The notes under the pieces: model-generated
Told to the model about the DNA's origin: nothing
The model's input: the letters and a program-made list of their open reading frames with translations, nothing else
The model's database searches: none
NCBI GenBank assembly: GCA_003993805.1
Contig: RSEF01000014.1
Span: 4,103,543-4,167,542 of the forward strand
DNA: 64,000 nucleotides
Direction: 5' to 3'
DNA from: Himantopus leucocephalus
Lineage: Eukaryota > Chordata > Aves > Charadriiformes > Recurvirostridae
Shown: positions 1-14,219 of the stretch, piece after piece
Numbering within the stretch: the stretch's first letter is position 1
How the letters are laid out: the number at the start of each line of letters is the position of its first letter
Program-made: the position numbers and the translations under genes

Positions 1-44
1 ACTCCCACCTAACTTGGTGTCATCTGCAAACTTCCTGAGGGTGA
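1..44 (-). mobile_element. CR1 LINE fragment, cut by the window edge
   Basis: Read on the minus strand, these bases match the part of CR1 ORF2 whose antisense text runs ACTTGGTGTC(A/G)TCTGCAAAC, a very recognisable stretch of avian CR1. The similarity fades after about base 44, which would be the 5' end of the copy. CR1 copies are normally 5'-truncated. The 3' part of the element lies before base 1. Assignment is by memory of the CR1 consensus. Confidence 0.75.
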
Positions 45-3000
45 TGAGCTATGTCTCATTTTGGTAAGCAGCTTCATGCGTGTCTCCAGCGTGGGTTGGT
101 GGTACAGGACTGCCCAAACAATTGAGATGGGGCAAAGCCACCGCCTGGCTGTGGCAGGGCAAGGCTCTGCGCCCGGTGCTCGCCGGCTTCTCCGCAGCCT
201 GCGTGAGCCCGGACACGGGGGTCTGTGGCTGGACTCCTTCCAGCGCACCAGCGAAGCTGAAGGCTGTGTTGTTAGAGAAAGCTCCATGCTAAGTTGGGGA
301 ATGGTGGTTCTGGGATGAAAACCTTAATGGGACTATTGCTCTGTCCCGTAAGGGCTTTTCTTGACCTGCCTGGAACGAGCGCTTCCCATCCCACCGTGGG
401 GACCGAGCTGGGGACTCTGAGTTGGGACACAGGGACTTCCCAGCGTCAGGATGAAATGGGAAGGTCTGGCTCAGCTTCTGAAAGCAGCCGTCGTCGTATC
501 TGCCACCTGGGGTCACTGTGTTCAAGGTTATTACACAGGAGAAGTATAAAGTAACAAAGAAAATATGAACAGTAAAAAAAGTGCTTCCAAACCCTAACCC
601 CTGGAGGCTAAAACTGACATTGCCTTAAGTGTACAAATTACTTGAAATTTTTATTGTGTGTGAAAAAATGAAGCCCCATATTTCAGTGTGTAAACAGAAG
701 TCTGCTTTAACAGGTCAGAGTGTAAAGCAGGAGATGAACTACCACACAAAAAGCGTTACCTCGCGTGGACCTTCCCTTACTGCGCTTGGTCTCAGCTCTT
801 CTACCTGTTGGCTCATCCCGTGTACTACAGCTGACTTTAAAGAACTTTGTAGCGGTGTAATTCTGTGCTTGAGCAATCTCTAGTGGTCTCGACGCTGATC
901 TTGTCCTACACTGGAATTACTGCACCTATCGCAGTGGCTTTTCATATTATTTACACATGTGAGATTATAGCTGAGTCTAATATATATTTCGAATCTGCAC
1001 CCATCTTACAGAATTTCTTAAGTGTGCTATTATTTAAACCTTTGTCTCGGCTAACTCCACATGATACATTACGTACCTGCAGTACTTCGTAAAAGCACTT
1101 TAGCTGAGTTTTCAAGCTGGCTAGGCTTAAAGTTGTCAAAATACGTATTTATGTTAAAACCCCTCACAACGCTGTGTGGATGTAAATCTTTCTGTGGCGG
1201 TGCTGCGTCGTGAGAGAGAAGAGGCTGGTTGTGCGCTGGGAAAAGAGCAGCTCCAGACGATGCAAATGGTACTTCAAACCCCGTTTATCGTCCGTGTGCT
1301 GCCCGGCGCTGGATGCCCCCCGAGCTCCTTGAGAGCCATCTGGAAGAGCAGCTGCGGAATTGCCGCCTGGTAGCCTGAAAGAGAAAGTCAACACTGAAGC
1401 AGTAAGGCGCGGAAGCCCTTTTCCCACTCTCTCCTGTTCCCAAATCCTTTTATAAAGACCTGTAGGTACCCAGAGAAGGTATTTCTACTGCTGTACCTGG
1501 CCACTGGGTGGCCTCCATTAGAGCTGCAGAAGATAGCAGCTTTTTTTTGGTATTATTTTCTCAGATAAATATTGCTGAAACTTCTAGATAATGGGGCTAT
1601 ACAAGGCATTTCATGAAATTCAGGCTGTTGTTTAGTATGGAAAATCGGTAAATGGGTATTTTGACCCTTTTTTGTCATTACTAATTAGGAATTATGTGTA
1701 TAACTTACTTAATGCTTCTGTTGACATATCTGTGCATTCAATTAGATAAGAAGTACTTCAGTTAGAGGTACAGTTGAAGGAGAACAGGGTGGTGAAAACA
1801 GCGTTGCACGTAGCAGTGTTTCCTCGATAGCTCTTTGCGAGTGGAAATCAGCCGTTCTTTGCAATACTGACGGGTTCTGTAGGCAGAATTCCCTTTTCAA
1901 AGTAACTTCGCATCGCTGACACCACCTCTAAATAAAATTGTTTAGCATCCTTCACAATTACATGATCTTTAAAGCATCTGTGCGGGCCGCGTTTTAGTCC
2001 TATTATAATCAGTATTCTTTGGAGTAATTCATGACATACCATCATGAGGTCAGAATCGGAACATTATGTTTTCTTCTCTTATAGTGAGATAGCTCCTTAT
2101 ACAGGGTATCATGCTGCTGTACACATAATTAGTACTATATAAAGAATATAAATTAACATGTTAGTTTTGATGGGAATGTTGATGAGGTTGGAAAGGCATC
2201 ATTAATATGCTCAATAGTGCAAAATGATACTTCTGATTTTAGCTTCCTTTGCTTTTCCTTTCAACTAGTTAAGCTAAAAATATGGCACAGCTGCTTTCCC
2301 TTTACACATGTGAAAATGTGTGGAACGTGAAGTAAGAGAGAGAACGGCAGCCCTTTGGGTGAGAAAACACGGCGCTCAGTGCTGAGACGCCAGCCCCACC
2401 GTCGGCCCACGAGAGCGGGGCAGTGGGGAGGGCTCGGCGGTGGCACTTGTTGCTGTAGGGGCTGGAAGGACTGGTCCTCCTGACACAGCAGAGAGCGTGG
2501 CTGCAGTGCTACGCAGCGGGATGGGCTTTGTTGCTGGTTGATTATGTTCAAGATAAATTGCTAACTCCACTTGGAGTTGCTAACTGCACTTTCTCCTTCT
2601 CTGTGGCCCATGTTGGTTTAAGCACGGTTGAACTTGAGCAGTCCCTGAAAGCACATCGTCTAGTCCTCATCAGCTACTGCTGATGGATCAGGTAGAAGAT
2701 TAAGCAGTAGTAGAAGATCCTTATGGATGTAAATTGATACTTATTAATGACATGTAACTGCGTTACGTCTCAGGAGAAAGGAGAACCCGGAGTAGGATCT
2801 GATCTGTAGCTTGACAGAAGGTCTGTGCAGGAGACCAGTAGAAAGGGTGAATGGCAGTGAAAAGCACATGATGGAAAGCTCCGAGAAGTATATTTATATT
2901 ACGAATAGTTGACTCTTACAAGGTGCTCTTTGCCTGTTGTGCTTTGGGCTTTTTATTAAGAAAGGTAAGTAACCATTATCTACGTTGAACACTTTTTGGA

Positions 3001-6000
3001 TATCCTTTGCTATTGCGGTTGATGAATAAAGTCACAGCGTGAGTATCTGATCCGGAAAGCGGATCTGTGCAAACACGCTCTTACAGTCCGGAGGAGCGCA
3101 GTGGCCGTCAGTGGGAGCTCCTGCAGGCAGCAGGATTAATCGATATTCAATTGATGGCCAAAGTAAAGGAGCTGCGGGCTGGGAGCAAAACAACAGAAGA
3201 TCTTGGTGGGAGAGGATTGAATTGTGTTCTTAGATAGATCTTTTGTAAAACTAACTCAATCAGAAAGTCACTAATTAGTTTTTACAAATTCGGGAAGCGG
3301 TTTAAACTTGGCTGCCTTTCATAGTTACTGGAAGTCTCACATAAAATAGAATATATTTCTAATGTGATTGAATTACTGTTTTCTTGTTAATGGAGTCTGC
3401 TTTTTCCTTTCCTTATTTTTGTTGATTTAATATGCAGTGGTTTAATATTGCATCAACGCAACATTGTATAGATTGCAAGTATATGACATTAAAACCAGGA
3501 TATTTTCCTAGCTGTCATTTTTGAAAGTTTCTGTTTTTTCTTTTAGTTTTAGTAGTGTTTTTTGGTTCTTTGCTCCCTGATTCAGCCTCTTGGTAGTAGG
3601 GTGACCCGGCTTTCCAGTCACAGAGGCGTGAAAAATCAGCATAATTAGAAGTCATATATTAAAGCAACTTTATAACAGTTTGCTTTTCTGAAAGGGAAAT
3701 GAGATATGAGAGGAGACTCACCCGTGGTTGCGATGTATGTCGCTTGGCAAAATCCATCTGTTGCGCTGGGAGATTTGGTGATTGGTGGGATATTGCAGTT
3801 ACTTTTACTGAAAACACAGAGTTTCACTCACAGGATGGTTTTAGTTCCTGACTTACATTATTGATTATCGTTTCTGGTCAACTTGGATTCTCTTCCTAGC
3901 TCCATGTCCCTGGTAGTCACGGTGATGCCGCTTTGCTTTTCTCTCTTAAAGCCATCGGGTTTACATTCTGGTACTTTTCCACTTTTCTCCTCCTCCCGGC
4001 CCTCGGCGCGCTGCCTTACGGCTCTCTTCCACTTTGCAATTTCTGATTTATTTCTGGCATCTGTTCAATTTCAGGAAAAAAAAAATTCTAGCCCGTGAGC
4101 CTTGAAAGGCAATATAGATTCCATTTTTATCAACATTTGTCAATTAAAATCTGATATTACCAAGCCTGTTTATAAACAACTTGACTGTTGCAAATTTATG
4201 TTGGTAATACCTTATACCATTCATTGCATATCCGTAACACTTTCATAGGGCAGAGGAGGAGAGATGTTTCTGTGAGACTATATACATTTACAAGTACGGA
4301 AATAACATCCATTGACTACACTGCGGTGTCACACTCACTGTGTGTACGCTCACACTTACACACATGTGCATGTAAGTTGCTTTGAAAGATGAACTTGTAT
4401 AAGAAGATCTGATAAGATATAAAACTGAAGCCTGAAATCCGGGCTGATCTCTTGAGTTTTGGTTCAAGGCCAGATTCTGGAAAATGATTTGAGTTCCGAT
4501 TCAGGCAAAATCCCTTGAATATGTTTTTCTGGCAATATGTTTGAGAACAGCTGATCTTTTCACATTTTTTCCATTTGGGTTAGAAGTCTTCAGAGAGTAA
4601 CCAAGATGCCACTGAACTACTGCTGTTTGCTGCTCATTGAAAGGAAAAGGCAACCCGTGTATACATGGTGCCATAATTTTGGCATTTTCTTCTGGTGTAT
4701 CTCAAAGCTGTGGACGATAGGTAATGACATTAAGGAGAGCGAGTTGAAGTTAATTGCAAAGCATTGCTTATTAGGTTTGAAAGAGATATAATGACAGGGC
4801 ATTCTAATTTCTTAAGACACTGATTAATATAACAGCTACAGAGGAAAAACTGGCAGTGAATATGTTTCTAGGGAGTTTGCAGGATTGCTGGTTTATGCAT
4901 TTTCTTTTACAGCCTACACAGTTGGAGATAATTCAGAATCTTACTGTTTAAGAGTAAGCCAAGTATCTGAAATCTTGTGACCATATTTAGGGATGGATGA
5001 AATGTTTTGGTTAAAATAGCTCACACTCCCCTACACATGCCCATGTTTCTGTCCGGTCTTCAGACCGGTGAAAGGAGGAAAGAGGGAGACCTCGGAGATC
5101 TCCTTTGCCTTTCTTTTAGCCCATCGGCTGGGTGTTAATGATCTCACACTGCTCATTCCAGTACCCAAGCGCCTGCCTTCCCTCTTGACCTGGTTGAATC
5201 ACCCAGTGCCTTTACCAGTTACTGTATTCGTCCACAACTCTATTTTGGTTTAATCATCCCATTAGTTGAAGCTGGAGAAACGCTTTGTGGCATGCGGCAC
5301 TGGTTTGTTCTGCATCTCATCCAGCGCGATGCTGGGCTACGCCAAGTAGGGCTGTCTCCTGGCAAGGGTGGAAGAATAGGGGGGAAATTCAGAAGTCAGG
5401 AGGGGAATGATAGCATTGTTTGGGGCTTGCACCTTTTTTCTTGCTGTCCCACTGCTACTGACCTTTCCCAGCCACTGTCATTCCCTCTCCATCCATGTTT
5501 GTCTGGATAAAGGCCGTCTGCATCTTTGGTGGGAATGTGGAAAGTATGGAGAGGGCTAGTGCAGTTTAAAAATAACATTTATTAGCAGATAGATTGAAGG
5601 CTAGAGAAGGATGTTTGGTGGAACAGCGAGAAAGACAGACCCAAGCTACATCTGCAGTAATGACATTCTTACAGTAGCCTCAAGCCAGTCTGTTCCCAGT
5701 ATGTACCAGGCCGTACCGCATTACCCATGGCTGTGCCACGAGATGAACTCCACACATCTCCTGACAGTCAGTAATTCAGCACAGCACATGTGGTTAGACG
5801 GATTCTCCGGCTCTAACTGAAATCTAGAGGATGCTTGAAAACCTCCTAAAGCAGGCAAAATTAAACAGGCTTCAGCTCGAGAGGAGGTGGATTCTGAAAG
5901 CTACCAGTGGCAAAATGGAAGATTGTTTTTGAAGAACAAGATGTCTCATTCCTGACCCCGTCACCTTCCGTGCGAGCCAGGGGAGAGCAGTGATGCCAAT

Positions 6001-8983
6001 CCAATAGGCATGCTCAGCACATGTCCAAGTCTCTGGTTTATATCCAGTGATACTAAAGGTTGTTTATAAAGGCAAGACGTTATTGTTTTGAGTGTTTGGC
6101 ACTGCCTCTCATCTTTTAAAAAGTTGAGAGGAACAAATCTGATGAGGTTTCCAGCTCTTTCGTCTCGGTTACAAGAGCAGGCTGTCAGAAATCAGCGTGC
6201 CTTCTCTGACGGTGATCCTGCACTTGTTTTACTCTTCGTTGCCCTGCTAGGAAACATCTTTTTGCTTGTCCTTGGGAGTGCAGTCTGAAAGGGCTCTCTT
6301 GAATCATTAGGTTCAGCCATCTGAAACTGTAGAAAACCATGTCATACGATCCCTCAGATAACCTAAATGAAGATATTTTTGTTTTCTTCAGTTTATTGGG
6401 CTACAGTTGTTGGAAAGCTGCTCCATAACACTACTGTTCCCATGGCAAGAGAACATCTCATTTCCAGACTAAATGTTTATATGTGTTGATTCTTCCTGCC
6501 CTCATTGTCCATTAGTTAAAATAACTCTTTTTCAACTCTGATGTTCACCCTTACCCTTGCCTCTCATCTCTATGTATTTATAAATTAAAAAGATATCTGT
6601 TCTTTACTTATTTTTCTGCTGTAAATGATTCAAACTCTTTTCTTCTTGTATAAAAGATGGGCTCTCCATTGCACTTATCACCCCAGAATACCTTTTCCTA
6701 CATCTTTTTGAATCAAGTGCATCTTGTTTCTTTGTTTCTTTTGCACGTGGTTGATTAGAATTGTGCACAATACTGAAGTGAGAACATCTACAGAAGTGCT
6801 TTTTACAATGGCATTAACACTTCCTTGCTCACTTGGAAGCAACCCAATTTGTACTGATATAGGCTGGTTTTGCTTTTTTTCCCGGCCAAGGGTAAAAAGT
6901 GTAGCTTACAGCTATCCAGTGATTTCATAAATTCAGATTAAAGTAGAAATTGTTGCTGTAAATTCAACATGCATGGCCTTTCATGCTAGATTACTGAATT
7001 TCATTCCAACTTTATTACTTCAGTCATCAAAAGCATCCATTTTTTCCTGTGGTACTCTGTTCAATGCCTCCGAACACAGCATCTCCACTTCTTAAGATTG
7101 GGCCTTGAAATATTCTTACTAAAATTACCTCTGGGCTTGTTATTCCACTTCCAATATCAACTGTTGTTAATCTACCTTAAATTATTGCCTTAAACACATT
7201 ATGGGTCTTCTTCCTAATCAACTTTCCCATTTTACCCAGGGGTTTACCTCGTAGCACTGAACATGCTTCCTTGAAGAACTGATTGATTTATTTTGTCTAG
7301 AATATCAGTTATCAAATAAAGGGAGAAGGCAGATATTGCAGTGTCTCACTTTCCAATTGCCTCTATGACTTTCATTATTCTTGCCTTTAAAATTTGTTTT
7401 TAAGGCTTGCATTAGTGAGGTTGGACTACCGATGAAGCTCTAGCTGCGCAGGCTGCCTTGGGATGACAGCGATCTACAGCCATCAGAGATGATCAACAAA
7501 GTGCCTTTTAGTTCAGTCTTCTCTGAGTTGATTAATAAAAGGTCAAACATTCGTGCTGCAATCCTGATTTCACATCAGGAAAAATACACCTTCCTGAGCC
7601 TTTCGGCATAAGGGTTTCAGACTGTGGGATGTCTGACAGATTTAGTTTTCAGCTGCATGAAAACTAACTACTAGGCTGTCTCCCCCTCAAAATGCTAGTG
7701 AAGTAGACAGTATTTTTAGAAATCTCTATTTCTAATTAAAAAAATCAAACTGGAAGAGGTTTATGCTTCTCCATTTTTCCTCCCAGCAGGTCACTGAGTC
7801 ACTACTTCTCTTAAAATCTCATCCAGAACTTTCCTCGTTATTTCCTCATCATTCTGCATGCTGTGAAATAATTACCATATAAAGAGTTTCACCATATAAA
7901 TGAGTTCACTATATAAAATATATATTGTATTGCATTAAGAATCCATAGTGGGCTTTTCACAGTAGCCAAAAGAACTTCAATTTTAAGGGAAAATTTTTGG
8001 CACTATTTCAAAGTAAAAGTGACGTTAAATGTAAATATTCTGAATATTGTAATTGTTAGCGCTGTTCACTGGTAGTCCCTTTTATGACCATCCTCACGGT
8101 GGTAAATAGTTCGTAAGAAACAAGATCTGCCTCTTCTGGACACAGCTTCTACTCAAAGGAGGCAGCAGTCCTTTTGCTGAGCATTTCACAGTTGCGCGTA
8201 TTAATTAAGTCTATTTTGGCATTATATTTTCCTGAACAGGACTGTACTGAAATTACCAGTTCCTCTGAAAACCCCTAACTGGGGATTTTTGGCTTCTAAT
8301 TTTGAAACTCTTGGCTCTAAGTTTTATATAGCGATTCTGTCTGTTGAGAGAACACGTAGCCCGAGATCTCATCTGGATTTAGAAGACAGGGTACAAAGAT
8401 ACTTTGTCTTTTGCTTGTCAGTTTATTATCTTCCTTCCATGTTCCAGTTTTTGTATAGTTGAAAATCACTTTTCCTTTCTTTGCAAGCTAAGAAATAAAT
8501 CCTGCTTAAGAGTGCAGCCGTTCTGCCATTCCTTGAAGTACTGTGAACGTTAATAAAATCTAACGAAATACAAAGGGTTCATATTAATGAGACTTCAGAG
8601 GCTTCTAAAATATTTGGGGCAATAATATTTCATGGATTGTTCTACTCTCTGTAGAGGCCAACCGTGATACGATCGCTGAAACCTGTGGCTATACTGTAGC
8701 CGTAGGAAACCCGCGTAAAAATAAACCGCAGCGCTTTGATAGACCAAAACTCCAGCAGGAGATCAGGGCAGAGCTGTGCGCCGCCAACACCAGTGCATGA
8801 GAGGGGCCATTAAAACAAATAATATAAATGAGCCTGAGACGGCTGTAAGACCTGCAAGGTGATTAATGCCTGTGGTGACAAGTTGGAGGCATAGGAGGAG
8901 ATTAAAGATTGAGCTGAAGGTAGCAGCGCTAACAGGCCTTTTCCTGCCCGGTGCTCCTAATTGCTCGTCCTCCCCGCGAACCC
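45..8983. other. Intronic or upstream sequence, no gene seen
   Basis: About 8.9 kb with no coding exon, RNA gene or recognisable mobile element. Base composition is mostly AT-rich, especially around 6.3-8.6 kb. All open frames here are short and give low-complexity or non-protein-like translations. By position and strand it should be part of the PRKAR1B intron that precedes the exon at 24736, because no earlier PRKAR1B exon was found in it. Confidence 0.5.
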
Positions 8984-9197
8984 AGTGGCCAGCACTGCCT
9001 GCGCAGCGCCGCGTCCCTCCCGGGACACGAATGCAGGGGTTTTGAGCACTTTGTTCTGTCTTTTCTTCCTTTTTTCTTCCTTTTCTTANAGTGGCCAGCA
9101 CTGCCTGCGCAGCGCCGCGTCCCTCCCGGGACATGAATGCAGGGGTTTTGAATGCACTTTGTTCTGTCTTTTCTTCCTTTTTTCTTCCTTTTCTTTT
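8984..9197. repeat. Near-identical direct repeat of about 105 bp around a single N
   Basis: A block starting AGTGGCCAGCACTGCCTGCG at 8984 recurs at 9090, directly after an N at 9089. Both copies continue through the same GC-rich start and the same pyrimidine-rich end. I see one C/T substitution (ACACG versus ACATG) and one 2-bp indel (GAGC versus GAATGC). A lone N between two nearly identical blocks suggests two overlapping contigs, or two haplotypes, that were abutted rather than merged. A true tandem duplication is the alternative. Confidence 0.85.
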
Positions 9198-9246
9198 CTT
9201 TTTTTTCCTTTTTTTCCCTTCCTTTTTTCTTTTTCTTTGCTTTCCC
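9160..9246. repeat. Polypyrimidine (C/T) tract
   Basis: The + strand is almost entirely T and C for about 85 bases, in runs such as TTTTCTTCC and long T stretches. The complementary strand is polypurine. Such tracts are low-complexity, slippage-prone and able to form triplex DNA. It lies at the end of the second copy of the duplicated block and probably caused the neighbouring assembly break. The long lysine/glutamate or phenylalanine/leucine open frames here are by-products of this composition. Confidence 0.9.
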
Positions 9247-12200
9247 CTGTTCTGTCATCCCCTGGGGGCATAGGAAAAACATCCAAAGTCACGTGGAAGC
9301 TGTCCCTGTTGGCTGTAGGCAGTGTCCTGCATTGGGACGTGAGTCTATGTTGGTCCAAACCAGCCTCCCGCTGCCCAGGCTGGTGCAGTTTGCGAAGGGG
9401 AGGCCACCAGGAGGCATAGGAAAGGATTGCAGATTTCTCTCACTTGGCTTTCCAAAACAATTGTTCAAAGAACAAGAAAAACCTCGAGCATAAAAAGCGC
9501 CCAGTCTCCTGAACCATTAAGGCTTAGTTGCAGCCTATCTACTGCCTTATTTGCAGAAGGTTTTAACACTTGACCTGAAAAGTCAACAAAAGAATCACCA
9601 TCTCCCATCTTAATAAATTAAGTTCTATCTTCTCTAATCACTTCCTACAAACACACAAAGTCATCTGTTTCCTTTTGGCTTAGATCTTGTATACTGTTTG
9701 GAGGAAGAAGGTCTACTTTTGTCAGCACTCCTGTTAAATTTATTTGCTTTTCTAGTTCAAGGAAAAAGCCTATAACTCTGAAAGTCATCCAATGCTTTTA
9801 TTTATTTTTTTTGCTCAGTTTGATTGATACGTCTTTGTTCTGAGCTCATACAAAATCGACCACAACTACAGTAAAAGTGCCTCTCGTTAAAACACTTCCA
9901 GAATATCCACATGTTCCCCTCCTGCGCTTGCCTTGCCTGGGAAGAAACTTGACCTTAGATGAAGGTGCATTGAATTCAGAAGTGCTCCATCAGAAACCTT
10001 TCTGGCCGATAAGTCCAGAGCTCAACAGTTATTCACACTACTTTGCTGCATATAAGTGCTTTTTAAGTTGCAAGCAGGGCTTCGCAAGGTAAGAGGGAAA
10101 TAGGGCAGCGAATTTGGACTTAAGGTCTTGACTTTGCTTTGGGTCTTAGAAACCTTTCCCCCAGCTCCCTGGGCAAAGGGAGTCACCTGGAGAAGCAGAA
10201 ATGTCACCCTTAGATGTCATCCGTGCCGACGTATGCAAATAGCCATAGCTCACACTCGTTTGTAATTGTTCATTGGTTCTTTCTAGCAAAATTAAGAAAA
10301 CATGCTGTAAAAAATGATGACGATGATCACTCTTCCAAGTAATTTGTGTAGATATCTGTAGATAGACTTGTGTCTATGAATGTATACATGCGTATATATT
10401 TATTTATTTCTTGTTTCATAGGCCACCAAGATTTATTGTCCTTGGTAGTAAATATTGACCTTGGATTTATCTCAGTCAATGTTTACCTTTTAGGCCAATA
10501 AATCTTGAGGTTCACCTTAACAGAAGTCAATATCTGCTTAGTGTTCAGTTCCATCATTAATATAAATATTTTAGTGACCTTTGCATGTATTAGTCTATTT
10601 TTTAAAGTAAACTTAATGTTACAAATCCTGTGGCACAGCAGAGGTTTCTTTTTCAGATCTGTTTATTCATTTAAGATTTTTTTAATAACCCCCGATACTG
10701 CCGTGGAGGTGTTGCGGCCAGCGTGCGGTGGGGTTTTTGAGGAGGATCTCAGGAACGTGGGGGCACGTGGCTGTTCCAGACGGCGAGGGCGGTGGCGCGC
10801 AGTGCCAGCGTGTAGTGGTGCGGTTCGGGGTGCATTTCCCTCCTACGGGGGTGTAAGCCTTGCTTCGATAGCCGGCTCTTTTCTGGTCTTGTTTCAAGAC
10901 TTTCTTTGTACGAGAAACCTTTTGGAGCTCAAGTGTTTGCTTTTGTGTATCGGTCGCTGAGTTTAGGGTTAGCAGGGACCTTTCGACCGCCTCGTCTGAC
11001 CTCTTTATCTCCTGCCATCTTTACCTCCTCTATTTAAGAAACACTTGTCGCCGCCTTCCTCCTCCCCTCTCTTTCGACCCTCACCCAGATGAAATTTCTC
11101 TGAGGTGTTCCTGTGAAGGTTTTCTTTTTAAATCGCATTTGATTTGGTGTGGTAACATCTCAGCCTGGATTCCGACTGAAGCGTCCGGCGGCCTGGAGCG
11201 TTGCTGTGGGAGTCCCCGCGGGCCGTCACCCCGGAACGCGCACAGACATCGCCCCTTCCTGCCTGTCTCCTTAGACCTGAGCGCTGCATGTAAATGTTAT
11301 CTCGAGCCCTTCAGTCGTGGGTGGGGGCACTTCTGATGTCCTCCCCCTAAAAAGTGAGATGCAAAGTGGAATTTAAATGCCTGTGCCCTTCCTCCCCCTG
11401 CTCCGGCCACAGGAGCATGCAAGGGAAGCATCTCAGGTGGGTCCGCAGGTTGTGAAACCCTCTTTGTAAAATAAAGCAGCCTGGAGGCAAGATTTTTACA
11501 GGATCCAGGACACTGACTTAATTCAGGCACTGAGCTCGAAATTTTCCTTGTTATTATTGTTACTGCATTGCAAAGCACATACGTCGTACTCAGCATTACA
11601 AGCCACTTCGCCGGCGCAGATGAGAGATGTTCTTCATCCCAGAATGTTCTCGCTCCAAATCCCCGATTCTGCCACCCCCTTTTCATTAAATTACTCCTTT
11701 TATTTCAAGTATGAGTCCTGACTGTTCACATGGATAGAAGTTTGCAGGGTTAAACCCTTTGTGAGCCTATAGAAAATGTACTGTGTACGTGGAGAGTTTT
11801 CTATTATTGGTTATAAAGGTGCTGTCGGCGTAAATGATTTGAAAACGTTGTGCTGTGGAGAGTTCTGATCCCTGTCACGTGAAACGGCATGAATGTCAGA
11901 CTGGGGATTTATATGAATATTCCTTGAAGAGAAGCAAAGACAAGGAATTAGTTGTTCTCTTGTCCTATTTATTCCCCTTAATTGGATTTATTTTTAAGTG
12001 GGCTTTAGTATAGAAATTTCTGATTCATTTCTTCATTATATTTTGGAATTTCATATCAACACAGATAAAGCCCGCTTGCCCTACATTAAAAATGTATTTA
12101 AATCAGTGGAGATCTGTTTCTTAAACAGCAAAATTGTCTATTTTTTTTTACTGTTCTTTAAACCTAACCTAAATCAGTTCTCAGCTTACAGACAGGGTGT

Positions 12201-14219
12201 TTTAAGGTGCCCGTGCTGGCGCAGTTCGCGGCAGCGTACCCAGCCAGGACCGCAGATTGGGAGCAGCGGTACCTGCTGATCCATCGAGGCTTCCAGAGAA
12301 GGAACCGCGGAGCAGGTTTTTTTTTCCAAGGGATTTGTATGCTACAGGCCGTATCGTAGCTGGTTTGGGCGTGAGACCTGATAGAGCAAGCGTGGCGCTT
12401 GGCTGGTTTTCGGTGCACGCCTCTCAGTCAGGCTGAAGAGCAGCTCACTGTTGTCAGTGTTTGATTCATAGAGTTGTGTAAATGGGCAAAAAATTCCTTT
12501 CTGTCATGCCAGAGGCCAAATTAAACAGAAATCTGTGAACCGGGAGGGTTATTTAGTTGGGAGGAAGCAACATGAGTCGTGTTATAATGTACTCCTGCAA
12601 GTTTTTTTTGCAATTTGTTTTGGGGCTGAGTTTGTCCTGGTTTATTTAATGCCATAAAATAGAATTCTTCCTGCTGAGAAATTACTTAAAAATGATACCG
12701 GCGTGAAGGCAAACACGGAGTCGGCAGAGCCAAGCAAAAGGTGTTTGAGTGTTTGGACCGAGAGTGACCGCAAACGCCTGCGCTAACAGCGATCCCCCAG
12801 CCTGCCCGACGCATTCTTCGTGTTCCCTTTCAACCAGGCATCTCAAAAATGTCCTGCAGATATGCGGGAAGGCATCCGCAGCGCTGCTCTCCCCTCGCCC
12901 AGCCCGGCAATGCTAACGCAAGCCCCGCATAGCTCAGATTGCCAGGTTTGCTGTCACCGTGCAGAGATAAAGGTAGACCCCGGCACATTACATTGCGGCG
13001 TTCAGCGTTGGGCGCTCTTGATTTTATTTCATGTTCGCAGCAAAAATGCAGGAGGAAGAGATTAGTGCCGTGTTTGCTGGGCAGGTTGCATAAAACGGAG
13101 CGAACTGGTAGGAATCGGTGCTGTGAGGTTCGAAGAAGGAGGTGTTGCTGCCAGTAATCCCGCTGGGTGTCTCCAAGGTGTCTTTGATGTGCATTTTAGC
13201 GGTTGGGGAAGACTTGGAAAGAAAATTACTCAGAAAGGTGGAACAAAGTAAGGTAACTGCGTCTGAATTTATTTGTGTAGGTATGAAGAAAGTGCACCCG
13301 TAGGTCTCTGCATCTGTAGATTTAAACATCTCTTTACGCTTAAAAAAGCTCCCTGTCCTTCAGAGCCCTGCAAATACAGATCGCTTCAGAAAAAAATGCA
13401 TGTATCATCTGAGCTGCTCGATCTTGATTTTCGCCGCCTTTGAACTAGCAGAGCTGTAAAAAACTGAAGCTGCTTCATTGCGATAGTTCACTAAAAAGCT
13501 CCTACAAAAGAAGTATTTATTGTCGAGGGAAATTTTATCTCTAGTTCGTTTTATTGTAAAAGATTCTATCTCAGAAATGCCGTGAATCAGAGATGAAGGG
13601 GAGTAATGATAAACTTAGGGAAAACATAAGGAAAATGTGTGGGTGTATGAGTTTGCACATGTCTGTAAGCTATAATAGATATGCAAATAGAAAAGCAAGT
13701 GCTTGTGGACATGTGGTTTTGTGTCAGCTATGAATTCTATTCATCAGCTATTTAACACTAGATTTACACACTTTTAAAAAATAATCCTGACTCATTCTAG
13801 GGAACCTTTATCAGCTAGTTTATAATGATTTCATTTACTGATCCAATTATAAACTAAATTGAATCCTATCCACTAACACAGGTTAAAATGTTTTTATTAT
13901 ACGCAGCTGTTTGATATCTCCAGGTGTGGGAGCACACAACAAGGATGGAAATTAATTAAGCAAGATGTGGGAGATGCTCGCAGCCGTATGTTCTGTGCTT
14001 GTCAGCCGGAGGAGACGCATGTCAAACACTGCTTGATTAGTTGCAGCGTGCCTTCCTCTGCCTCGCGGCAGGCGCGCCGCTGGGGGACAGCAGCTCCAGC
14101 CCCGCAGAGCCGCGGCTTCACTCTCTCATCGCTTCCCGGCTTTTCCAGGGGCGCTGCCTACTGATATGCACATTCCCCAAATTACCCGAGGAGTTTCCTG
14201 ACGTACAAAACTATTTTGC
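9247..14219. other. Intronic sequence, no gene seen
   Basis: About 5 kb without a supported exon or element. It includes a GC- and CpG-richer patch at about 10690-10870 and another around 11150-11300, with AT-rich sequence between. No frame here gives a recognisable domain. By position it belongs to the same PRKAR1B intron. Confidence 0.5.

Noticed and set aside
589..600. Telomere-like CCCTAACCCC, and a similar TTTAGGGTTAG near 10960
   Set aside because: Each is less than two repeat units, which is expected by chance. There is no interstitial telomere array.
8763..9493. Several open frames rich in Lys/Glu or Phe/Leu
   Set aside because: They run through the duplicated block, an N and the polypyrimidine tract. 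The composition of the tract produces them.
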